Below are positions 1 through 5,214 of a stretch of DNA of 6,854 nt, one piece after another. The notes under the pieces are model-generated. The model did not search any database. It saw only the letters and a program-made list of their open reading frames with translations, and was not told where the DNA came from. The position numbers were made by a program, and so were the translations under genes. Position 1 is the first letter of the stretch. Each line of letters opens with the position of its first letter. Origin of the DNA: Pseudomonadota bacterium (GTDB taxonomy: Bacteria; Myxococcota_A; UBA796; SXON01); contig SXOM01000312.1 in NCBI GenBank assembly GCA_005776735.1, positions 1 through 6,854 on the forward strand, given 5' to 3'.

Positions 1-84
1 CGCACCGTCCCCCTCAACGTGCCGCCGGCGCGGGTGCTCGTACGCCGGCACCCCGAGGCCCACCTGCTCACGATGGCAGGGTAG
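1..84 (+). CDS. C-terminal end of an unidentified protein (partial)
   Basis: Frame 1 is open from the window edge to a TAG stop at 82-84 and encodes 27 residues ending ARVLVRRHPEAHLLTMAG. Nearly all third positions are G or C, as in the other genes here. The end would converge on the oxidoreductase gene and overlap it by 17 bp, a tight tail-to-tail arrangement. The fragment is too short to assign a family. The other two plus frames also stay open over these 84 bases, so this call rests on codon composition and the position of the stop. The alternative is plain intergenic sequence. Confidence 0.4.
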   Translation, partial: RTVPLNVPPARVLVRRHPEAHLLTMAG

Positions 85-2005
85 CGACCGCCTCCATCTC
101 CACGCGGGCGTCGTTGTAGCAGGCGCCGCGGCCGTACTCATCGACATGATCAGGGATGAGAACGTTGCTCGTCCATCCGTTCCGGGTCGCCCGGCGCCAC
201 AGTCCCTTGGGCAGCATCACCACGCCGGGCCGAAGCGTGGCGTCGGCGCGCACCGGCGCGATGACCTCCCCCCAGGGGTTCACCAACCGTACGATCTGAC
301 CATCCTTGATCTCACGGATTGCCAGATCGTTCGGATTTGCGCCCACATGGGCGGCCCGCTCCGACTCGTACATCGTGGAGCTGATGGCGGCCGGCGTGGC
401 CGGGGACACCACCACCAGCGGCAGGTCGGCCTCGGAAGGCGGCGGCCGGTGGCGAGGCAACGGCGTGAAGCGCACCTTGCCGCCCTCGGGGAACGTGGTC
501 TGGAACTGCAGGGGTTCGGGCACCGCGATCGCCCGCTTCTCTCGCAGCTCGTCGAACGATGACACATTCGGGATGTGTCGCACGATCTCCGCCGCCATCG
601 CCAGCTCGTCCCGCGGTTCGTCCACGCCGAGTCGGCGCCCGAGGTCGCGGAGGACCTCGTGGTTGCTGCGGGCCTGACCCACCGGCGCGACGACCGGCTC
701 GGACCACTGGACCACGTACCCGCTGTAGCTGCGGCTCAGCTCGTGGTGCTCCAGGAAGGTGGTCGCGGGCAGGACCACGTCGGCGTACTCGCACGTGTCG
801 GTCCACACCTGCTCGTGTACGACCACGAACCGGTCGCCTCGGGAGAGCTGCTCGACCACGCGCCCCTGGTCGGGCACGGTGGCGACGGGGTTGCAGTTGT
901 AGACCCAGAGCGCCCGGATCGGCGGGTCGGTGCGCGTCTCGAGCTCCCGACCGAGCTGAGACAGGTTGATACTTCTCGCCTGGCTCGTACCCTGCCAGCG
1001 GGTGGGGTCGACACGGTACCCGCTGGAGGTGGACATCACGTACCCACCGCCGCGCGGCCCGAACTTCCCGAATACGGCGGGCAGGTACAGCACCGCGCGG
1101 ACGGCGTCGCTGCCGTTGCGGGTGCGCTCCAGGCCCCACCCCGGGCGCACCAGCGCCGGCGCGGACTCGGCGTACATGCGCGCCAACCTCTCGATGTCGG
1201 CGGCGGACACGCCGGCCTCGGCCGCGGCGCGGCGCGGCGTCCACCGGCGCACCTCTTCGCGGTAGGACTCCCAGCCTTCGGCGTGCGCTTCGAGCCACAG
1301 CTCGTCGGCGAGGCCCTCGGCGAACGCCACGTGGGCGAGCGCGAGCGCCACCGGCACGTCGGCGCCGGGCATCACCGCTAGGTGCAGGTCGGCACCTTCG
1401 GCGAGCGGGATGCGCCGAGGATCGACCACCGCGAGCTTGCCGCCGCGCGCTTGCACGCGGCGCAGGAGCGGCACGAGGTGGATCCCGCTGGCGTTGGGGT
1501 TCATCCCCCACAACAGCACCATCTGGGCGTGCTCGACCTCGGTGGGCGAGGCCGACGCCATCGTTCCGTACGCCATGCGCACCCCCGCGCCGGCGTTGGT
1601 AGCGCACAGGGTGCGCTCGCAACGGGAGACCCCCAGCTGGTTCCACAACCGGATGTCGAAGCCGCCGCCGGTGAGCCAGCCGTTGCTGCCGGCGTACCAC
1701 ACGGGGAGCACCGCCTCGGGCCCCTCGGCCGCCATCGTGGCCCGGAGGCGGTCCGCCACCAGGCCCATCGCTTCGTCCCAGCTCGTCTCGCGCCAGCCCG
1801 CCGGCGTTCGGACGGTGGGCGCGAGCACCCGCTCCCGTCCGTGCACCCGCTTGCCGAAGTCGCGCACCTTGGCGCAGATGTACCCATCGGTCCACGGATG
1901 GCGGCGGCTGCCGCCGATCTTGACCACGCGCCCGTCTTCTACCGAGACGTCCAGGCTGCAGCGGTCGGGGCAGTCGAGCGGACACACGGAGGGATGCTGG
2001 GACAT
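68..2005 (-). CDS. Molybdopterin (bis-MGD) oxidoreductase with N-terminal 4Fe-4S cluster
   Basis: This is a complete 645-residue catalytic subunit of the DMSO-reductase/formate-dehydrogenase superfamily (COG0243 type). Residues 8-44 carry a 4Fe-4S motif, C8-x3-C12-x3-C16-x27-C44, in the context CPLDCPDRCSL. Residues about 55-480 form the Mo-cofactor core. C134, in RTLCATNAGAG, aligns by eye with the Mo-ligand Cys of NapA-like enzymes. Residues about 527-640 match the C-terminal dinucleotide-binding domain (HVGANPNDLAIREIKDGQIVRLVNPWGE region). The iron-sulfur motif begins at residue 8 with no twin-arginine signal, so the protein should be cytoplasmic. The ATG at 2003-2005 follows AGGCGG with a 5-nt gap. 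No electron-transfer or membrane-anchor subunit lies beside it, so it looks like an orphan one-subunit enzyme. The substrate cannot be told from sequence. The family call is firm. Confidence 0.95.
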   Translation of the reverse strand: MSQHPSVCPLDCPDRCSLDVSVEDGRVVKIGGSRRHPWTDGYICAKVRDFGKRVHGRERVLAPTVRTPAGWRETSWDEAMGLVADRLRATMAAEGPEAVLPVWYAGSNGWLTGGGFDIRLWNQLGVSRCERTLCATNAGAGVRMAYGTMASASPTEVEHAQMVLLWGMNPNASGIHLVPLLRRVQARGGKLAVVDPRRIPLAEGADLHLAVMPGADVPVALALAHVAFAEGLADELWLEAHAEGWESYREEVRRWTPRRAAAEAGVSAADIERLARMYAESAPALVRPGWGLERTRNGSDAVRAVLYLPAVFGKFGPRGGGYVMSTSSGYRVDPTRWQGTSQARSINLSQLGRELETRTDPPIRALWVYNCNPVATVPDQGRVVEQLSRGDRFVVVHEQVWTDTCEYADVVLPATTFLEHHELSRSYSGYVVQWSEPVVAPVGQARSNHEVLRDLGRRLGVDEPRDELAMAAEIVRHIPNVSSFDELREKRAIAVPEPLQFQTTFPEGGKVRFTPLPRHRPPPSEADLPLVVVSPATPAAISSTMYESERAAHVGANPNDLAIREIKDGQIVRLVNPWGEVIAPVRADATLRPGVVMLPKGLWRRATRNGWTSNVLIPDHVDEYGRGACYNDARVEMEAVATLPS

Positions 2006-2023
2006 GTGAGCCGCCTATCCTTG

Positions 2024-2043
2024 TGCGCCCGGCGTCGGGCGCA
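2024..2043. promoter_or_regulatory. Perfect inverted repeat in the divergent spacer (candidate operator)
   Basis: TGCGCCCG (2024-2031) and CGGGCGCA (2036-2043) are perfect 8-bp arms around a 4-bp spacer. The repeat sits in the middle of the 53 bp between the divergent starts of the oxidoreductase and the DUF808 gene. Both promoters must lie in or near this spacer, so a bound dimer here could control both genes. A possible -10 box for the rightward gene, TATCCT, lies at 2016-2021 just before the repeat, but no good -35 accompanies it. The arms are GC-rich, so a chance hairpin is possible. Confidence 0.45.
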
Positions 2044-2058
2044 TAGCCGGGCCATCCG

Positions 2059-2931
2059 ATGCCAGCCTCCGGACTCCTCGCGCTCCTCGACGACATCGCC
2101 TCCATCGCCGACGACGTCGCCACGTTGTCAGCCGCCGCCGCCCGGAAATCGACGGGCATCGTCACCGACGACATGGCGGTCACCGCCGAGCAGGCCATCG
2201 GCATCCGCCGCGAGCGGGAGATCCCCGTGGTGTTGGCGGTGGCCAAGGGCTCGCTGCGCAACAAGGCGTTGATCCTCGCCCCGGCGGCCCTCGCGCTCAA
2301 CGCGGTGGCGCCGTGGGCCATCCTGCCGCTGTTGATGGCGGGCGGCTCGTTCCTGTGCTTCGAAGGGGTGGAGAAGGTGCTCCACTGGGGACACGTCGCC
2401 GAGGACGTGGGCGACGACCTGAGCACCACCGACCCCGAAGCCTACGAGAAGGGGCGCATCGCCGGGGCCATCCGCACCGACCTGATCCTCAGCGCCGAGA
2501 TCATCGCGATCAGCCTGGGCGAGGTGAAGGACAGCCCGTTCTTGTCGCAGGCGGTCGTCCTCTACGTCATCTCGATCCTGATGACGATCGGCGTGTACGG
2601 CATCGTGGCGGGGCTCATCAAGCTCGACGATCTCGGCGAACTGCTGGTCCGGCGCGGCGGTTCGAGCAAATCTTCGGGCGAACTCTTGCTCAAAGGTGCG
2701 CCCTACCTCATGCGGGCGATCTCGATCATCGGCACGTTCGCGATGCTGATGGTCGGCGGGCACATCCTCCGCGACGGCATCCCTCCGGTGCACCACTTCC
2801 TCGAGCATGCGCTGGAGCACGCTCCGTTGGCGGGGCTCCTCAGCGCGCTGGCCGACATCGGCTTGGGCGGCGTGGCGGGGTTGGTGCTGGTGGGCGTCGC
2901 GGTCGTCGTCAAGCGGGTGCGCAAGAAGTAG
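2059..2931 (+). CDS. yedI: DUF808 / YedI family inner-membrane protein
   Basis: This 290-residue protein resembles the E. coli YedI (DUF808) family along its whole length and is close to the usual length of about 300. The N-terminus, SGLLALLDDIASIADDVATLS, is the family hallmark. It is followed by an EIPVVLAVAKGSLRNK segment and by LLMAGGSFLCFEGVEKVLH at 91-109. Hydrophobic segments lie at about 71-96, 163-187, 219-237 and 265-284, with a weaker one near 142-154. The C-terminus ends in the basic tail KRVRKK. The function of the family is not established, and membrane location is the only safe statement. No clear Shine-Dalgarno precedes the ATG at 2059, but the family-typical N-terminus supports this start. 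It is divergent from the oxidoreductase, which does not by itself imply shared function. Confidence 0.93.
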   Translation: MPASGLLALLDDIASIADDVATLSAAAARKSTGIVTDDMAVTAEQAIGIRREREIPVVLAVAKGSLRNKALILAPAALALNAVAPWAILPLLMAGGSFLCFEGVEKVLHWGHVAEDVGDDLSTTDPEAYEKGRIAGAIRTDLILSAEIIAISLGEVKDSPFLSQAVVLYVISILMTIGVYGIVAGLIKLDDLGELLVRRGGSSKSSGELLLKGAPYLMRAISIIGTFAMLMVGGHILRDGIPPVHHFLEHALEHAPLAGLLSALADIGLGGVAGLVLVGVAVVVKRVRKK

Positions 2932-3020
2932 GGCGGGAGGGGCGGCGCGCCGCGACCGTCCGCTCGTCGGGCGTGCGCGTGCGCGCGCCGCGGTGCGTGC
3001 GAGCCGTCGCCAGCGACCGG
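2932..3020. other. Convergent gap with short GC hairpins, no clear terminator
   Basis: These 89 bp lie between the stops of the DUF808 gene and the toxin gene, which face each other. The gap holds a 12-bp perfect palindrome GCGGCGCGCCGC at 2942-2953. A second small hairpin, GTCGCCAGCGAC at 3006-3017, lies next to the toxin stop. Neither is followed by a T-run on either strand, so a classical intrinsic terminator is not visible. Both could still slow polymerase or be chance products of very high GC content. Confidence 0.35.
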
Positions 3021-3326
3021 TCAGCCCTCCTCACTCGACCCCAGCGGCTCCGGGAAGTCGCGTCGCGCGTGAACCACAGCGAGAACCACGATCTCCGCAC
3101 GTCGCACCTGGTAGACGATGCGGTACGGGGAGACGAGTCGCTCCCGGATGTTTGCGATCTCGAGCTCGGGGACAACCCGGCCGATGTACGGGAACTCGAG
3201 CGTGGCCCGCATGGTCGACTGGATCCGCTTCGCGAGCGAGCGTGCAGCAACCGGGCGTTTCGGGGAGATGTAGGCTACGAAGTCCAGCAGCTCGGTGCGC
3301 GCGCCGTTAGTCCACCTTAGACGCAC
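3021..3326 (-). CDS. ParE/RelE-superfamily type II toxin
   Basis: This 101-residue protein shows the ParE/RelE fold signature. An N-terminal strand, MRLRWTNGARTELLDFVAYIS, is followed by a helical hairpin with PVAARSLAKRIQ (25-36). Then come FPYIGRVVPELE (45-56), the RERLVSPYRIVYQV core (61-74) and the C-terminal strand IVVLAVVHARRDFP (79-92). Relatives either poison DNA gyrase (ParE) or cut mRNA on ribosomes (RelE), and sequence alone does not decide which. The start is GTG at 3324-3326, 20 bp inside the antitoxin gene. It is preceded by a perfect AGGAGG (3333-3338) with a 6-nt gap, which makes translational coupling to the antitoxin likely. Length is normal and no truncation is seen. Confidence 0.9.
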   Translation of the reverse strand: MRLRWTNGARTELLDFVAYISPKRPVAARSLAKRIQSTMRATLEFPYIGRVVPELEIANIRERLVSPYRIVYQVRRAEIVVLAVVHARRDFPEPLGSSEEG

Positions 3327-3621
3327 GCTCTCCCTCCTCAGCGCGCGTCAAGATGGACTCGACGTCGTCCCAGACGGCGGCGTCCTCGTGCACCGCTCCG
3401 GCCTCCACCTCTTCGAGGCCCGCCAGTACGCGCTTCACCAGCTCCCGACCGGCATCGAGCTCATCGAAGACGCGCGGATCGATCAGCATGGCCGCCGCTC
3501 GGCCGCGCTGGGTCAGGACGACCGGCCGCCCCGACGCTTCGAGGCGGTGCATCCAGGTCGCCATGTTGGCGCGAAACTCGTTCACCGGGACGAGGTCTTG
3601 TGCGAGGGCCGGGCGTTTCAT
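3307..3621 (-). CDS. Phd/YefM-family antitoxin
   Basis: This 104-residue protein is transcribed just ahead of the toxin. Residues about 9-48 match the Phd/YefM DNA-binding and dimerisation domain: DLVPVNEFRANMATWMHRL, then GRPVVLTQRGRAAAMLID. The acidic, helix-prone C-terminal half (about 52-104) would wrap and neutralise the toxin. Family members also repress their own operon, with the toxin acting as co-repressor. That fits the palindrome 10 bp upstream of the ATG (3619-3621). Translation should be efficient because AGGAG sits 5 nt before the ATG. The TAA stop at 3307-3309 lies inside the toxin gene, giving a 20-bp overlap. Antitoxin-first order and overlapping genes are typical of type II modules. 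Confidence 0.92.
   Translation of the reverse strand: MKRPALAQDLVPVNEFRANMATWMHRLEASGRPVVLTQRGRAAAMLIDPRVFDELDAGRELVKRVLAGLEEVEAGAVHEDAAVWDDVESILTRAEEGERASKVD
3333..3338 (-). promoter_or_regulatory. Shine-Dalgarno of the toxin gene
   Basis: A perfect AGGAGG on the minus strand lies 6 nt before the GTG start of the toxin, within the last codons of the antitoxin. It decides the GTG start over any internal start. Confidence 0.75.
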
Positions 3622-3626
3622 TCACG

Positions 3627-3631
3627 CTCCT
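3627..3631 (-). promoter_or_regulatory. Shine-Dalgarno of the antitoxin gene
   Basis: AGGAG on the minus strand lies 5 nt before the ATG of the antitoxin. Its first base is also the edge of the TGTACG palindrome, so operator and ribosome site touch. Confidence 0.7.
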
Positions 3632-3648
3632 GTACGCAGAACCGTACA
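3631..3648. promoter_or_regulatory. TA operator palindrome TGTACG-N6-CGTACA
   Basis: Two perfect 6-bp arms, TGTACG (3631-3636) and CGTACA (3643-3648), are separated by 6 bp. The site covers the -10 region and predicted transcription start of the antitoxin-toxin operon. YefM-YoeB operators are known to use TGTACA-core palindromes, and these arms match that core in five of six bases. The inference is a binding site for the encoded antitoxin and the antitoxin-toxin complex. Confidence 0.75.
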
Positions 3649-3669
3649 TCGACGGGGTGTGCGGGTCAA
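3641..3669 (-). promoter_or_regulatory. Sigma70-like promoter of the toxin-antitoxin operon
   Basis: Read on the minus strand, TTGACC (3669-3664) is followed after exactly 17 bp by TACGGT (3646-3641). The -35 matches the consensus in five of six bases and the -10 in three. Transcription would start near 3634, leaving a leader of about a dozen bases with the Shine-Dalgarno. The -10 lies inside the palindrome, so binding there would block polymerase. Confidence 0.65.
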
Positions 3670-3891
3670 CTCGATCCGTTGGACCTCGGGTGGTGGCCGT
3701 GAGCGCCGCCGCGACGGAGCCTACAGCGCGGCGCGCGGCGGACCGCTCCGTGAGTCGCCGTTGCCCCACGTGGGGCGCCGCCGCCGTTGCGTCAGGGATG
3801 TCCTCCCGCGCCCGCTGCGTCGCCGCCCCGGGAGCGGGGCGCGCGGCGGACCAGCCGCCGTCCAGCCGGTCGCGGCGCGCCCCCCCCGTGC
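3649..3891. other. Non-coding spacer between the TA operon and the phospholipase gene
   Basis: I see no convincing gene here. An in-frame upstream extension of the phospholipase exists from 3787, but it encodes an Arg/Pro-rich stretch that would bury the signal peptide. The spacer holds a 14-bp perfect palindrome GCCCCACGTGGGGC (3763-3776), with CACGTG at its centre. It also holds an exact 15-bp direct repeat GGCGCGCGGCGGACC (3730-3744 and 3838-3852) and a run of eight C (3880-3887). These are possible regulatory elements for the phospholipase gene. No factor is implied by sequence alone. Confidence 0.4.
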
Positions 3892-3897
3892 TACGTT
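3892..3897 (+). promoter_or_regulatory. -10-like box for a possible leaderless transcript
   Basis: TACGTT fits the TANNNT pattern and ends 6 nt before the GTG at 3904. That is the distance at which transcription usually begins, so the mRNA could start at the first base of the start codon. No Shine-Dalgarno is seen before that GTG, which agrees with a leaderless message. No good -35 is found 17 bp upstream. Confidence 0.4.
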
Positions 3898-3903
3898 CGT
3901 TGC

Positions 3904-4920
3904 GTGAACGTCACGTCCGCCGCCGCGCTGTCGCTCTTCCTGGCCCTCGTCGCCTGCGCCACCGAGCCCGGCGACTCCGCCGACGCCTGGAGCTACCCGC
4001 TGGACGACGTGCTCCGCTTCGATGACCTGCAGGCGGTGGGCACCCACAACAGCTACCACATGCGCACCGAGGGTGTGGAGATCGAAGAGTGGGACTACGA
4101 ACACGCGCCGCTCGACGTGCAGCTCGGGGCGCAGGGGGTGCGGCAGTTCGAGCTCGACGTGTGGTGGGATTCGGCGTCGGGCGACTTCCGCGTGTACCAC
4201 GTGCCGCTGATGGACGAGACGACCACGTGTGCGTGGTTGTCGGAGTGCCTACAGACGATGCGGGGATGGAGTGACGAGAACCCAGCCCACCACCCCATCC
4301 TGACGTTGTTGGAGCTCAAGGACGGCTGGCGCGAGGACGGCGCGGCGACCCTGCTCACCGACCTGGACGCGGTGGTCGCGGCCGCGTGGCCGGACGAGCG
4401 GCGGGTGTCCCCCGACGACGTGCAGCGGGGCGAGGCGTCGTTGGCCGCCGGCCTGGCCACCGAAGGGTGGCCCACACTCGGCGAGCTGCGGGGGCGGGCG
4501 CTCTTCGTCCTGCACGCGGGCAGCGATTTCCGACAGACGTACACCGAGGGCGACACCACGACCGCGGGCCGGCCGATCTTCCCGGACGCCGGCGGCGACC
4601 TCGCGCTGTCGGTGGGGGCGTTCTCCTCGATGAACGACCCACACGACGAGGCTATCGCCGCGGTGTTGGCCGCCGGCCACCTGGTCCGCACCCGCGCCGA
4701 CAGCGACGGCGACCAGGCGCGCGCGGGCGACACCACCGACCGGGACGCCGGCCTTGCCGTGGGCGCCCACTTCGTCAGCACCGACTTTCCCGTCCCCCAC
4801 CCCGACACCGGCTACGTCGTCACGATGCCGGGCGGCACGCCGAGCCGGTGCAACCCGGTTGGCGCTCCGGCGGAGTGCACCAGCGAGGCGATCGAAGATC
4901 CGGCGTTCATCGGTCGGTGA
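3904..4920 (+). CDS. Ca2+-dependent PI-PLC-C1-type phospholipase lipoprotein
   Basis: The product is 338 residues and belongs by motif to the Ca2+-dependent phosphatidylinositol phospholipase C family (PI-PLC-C1, like the Streptomyces antibioticus enzyme). It would cleave a phosphoinositol-type lipid or similar phosphodiester outside the cytoplasm. Residues 1-18 form a lipoprotein signal, MNVTSAAALSLFLALVAC, with lipobox LVAC and lipidated C18. Key residues visible are H48 and N49 in AVGTHNSYHM, E83 and D85 in QFELDVWWD, H99 in FRVYHVPL and E137/K139 in LLELKD. HFVSTDFPVPHPDTGY (289-304) forms the last barrel strand and loop. Substrate is inferred only from family. The GTG start was chosen because an in-frame ATG at 3787 would bury the signal behind 39 Arg/Pro-rich residues. 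With A at +2 it should reach the outer membrane in a Gram-negative. The next gene converges on it. Confidence 0.85.
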   Translation: MNVTSAAALSLFLALVACATEPGDSADAWSYPLDDVLRFDDLQAVGTHNSYHMRTEGVEIEEWDYEHAPLDVQLGAQGVRQFELDVWWDSASGDFRVYHVPLMDETTTCAWLSECLQTMRGWSDENPAHHPILTLLELKDGWREDGAATLLTDLDAVVAAAWPDERRVSPDDVQRGEASLAAGLATEGWPTLGELRGRALFVLHAGSDFRQTYTEGDTTTAGRPIFPDAGGDLALSVGAFSSMNDPHDEAIAAVLAAGHLVRTRADSDGDQARAGDTTDRDAGLAVGAHFVSTDFPVPHPDTGYVVTMPGGTPSRCNPVGAPAECTSEAIEDPAFIGR

Positions 4921-4961
4921 CTGGGGCGCGGCATGGACCTGAAGCGCGGGGACAGAGGCTA

Positions 4962-4991
4962 CGGCGCGACGCGTCGGGCGGAACCGCGCCG
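4962..4991. repeat. Inverted repeat downstream of the phospholipase gene
   Basis: CGGCGCG (4962-4968) pairs perfectly with CGCGCCG (4985-4991) around a 16-nt loop. Overlapping it is a 10-bp palindrome CGACGCGTCG (4967-4976), so two alternative folds compete. It lies about 40 nt after the phospholipase stop and could aid termination, though no T-run follows. Confidence 0.35.
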
Positions 4992-5015
4992 ATGCCGCCC
5001 CGAGCGGCCCCGGGG

Positions 5016-5063
5016 GGCGACACAACTCCGATCTCTGGGGCGAGAGATCCGAGTTCTGTCGCC
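5016..5063. repeat. Large imperfect hairpin, 21-nt arms
   Basis: Bases 5016-5036 and 5043-5063 are inverted copies with 19 of 21 pairs. The only mismatches are C-C at 5023/5056 and 5029/5050, and the 6-nt loop is GGGGCG. The inner arm ATCTCT/AGAGAT and the middle CAACTC/GAGTTC are less GC-rich than their surroundings, so the match is not just a product of base composition. No T-run follows on either strand. It could be a bidirectional termination or mRNA-end structure for the two convergent genes, a palindromic repeat element of the genome, or an insertion-element remnant. Confidence 0.75.
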
Positions 5064-5077
5064 GCTTCGGACGGAAT

Positions 5078-5110
5078 GTGTCGCGACACGACTAACGTTT
5101 GAAGAGGAGG
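5078..5110 (+). promoter_or_regulatory. Palindrome, -10-like box and Shine-Dalgarno without a gene
   Basis: A perfect 12-bp palindrome GTGTCGCGACAC (5078-5089) is followed by TAACGT (5093-5098), which fits a TANNNT -10 box. A perfect AGGAGG follows at 5105-5110. The order resembles operator, promoter and ribosome site. No ATG, GTG or TTG follows at proper distance. The only codon at 5 nt is ATT (5116-5118), and that reading is Arg-rich and runs antisense into the sulfatase-like gene. GCGACA in the palindrome also occurs at the base of the large hairpin to its left (5017-5022). Confidence 0.3.
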
Positions 5111-5123
5111 CCGCGATTCGCGG
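5111..5123. repeat. Short tight inverted repeat
   Basis: CCGCGA (5111-5116) and TCGCGG (5118-5123) are perfect arms around a single T. It belongs to the cluster of inverted repeats in the convergent gap and has no other visible role. Confidence 0.4.
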
Positions 5124-5134
5124 CGTTCGCCCGT

Positions 5135-5177
5135 GGCGCGGCGCCAGCCGGAGCCGCCGAATTCCGGACGCCGCGCC
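5135..5177. repeat. Nested inverted repeat downstream of the sulfatase-like gene
   Basis: GGCGCGGCG (5135-5143) pairs perfectly with CGCCGCGCC (5169-5177). Inside it CCGGA (5148-5152) pairs with TCCGG (5163-5167). This gives a 14-bp interrupted stem. It lies about 40 nt beyond the stop of the sulfatase-like gene and may act on the end of that transcript. Confidence 0.45.
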
Positions 5178-5188
5178 CCTTCGATCGA

Positions 5189-5204
5189 CGCGGCTCGAGC
5201 CGCG
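5189..5204 (-). terminator. 16-bp perfect palindrome just after the sulfatase-like stop
   Basis: CGCGGCTCGAGCCGCG is fully self-complementary and begins 10 nt after the stop codon of the minus-strand gene. As RNA it would form a 6-bp GC stem with a TCGA loop. It is the best-placed terminator candidate for that gene, but no T-run follows, so any termination would be non-classical or Rho-assisted. Confidence 0.4.
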
Positions 5205-5214
5205 CAGTGAGCGG

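Noticed and set aside
575..1381. Long plus-strand frame opposite the oxidoreductase gene, with another at 1382-2272
   Set aside because: Both are antisense shadows of a well-supported gene. Their translations are His/Arg/Pro/Gly-rich and show no domain. Long open antisense frames are expected at this GC content.
312..2429. 705-codon minus-strand frame overlapping both the oxidoreductase and the DUF808 gene
   Set aside because: It is an out-of-frame reading rich in Arg, Ala and Gly, and it conflicts with two genes identified by family motifs.
3787..3903. N-terminal extension of the phospholipase from the ATG at 3787
   Set aside because: It would add 39 Arg/Pro-rich residues before a clean lipoprotein signal peptide and remove its function.
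5016..5063. Classical intrinsic terminator
   Set aside because: The stem is strong, but no T-run follows on either strand and the stem is much longer than usual. It is kept as an unexplained hairpin.
4921..5214. CRISPR array or tandem repeat in the convergent gap
   Set aside because: The repeats are inverted, differ from each other and are not regularly spaced, so there is no repeat-spacer pattern.
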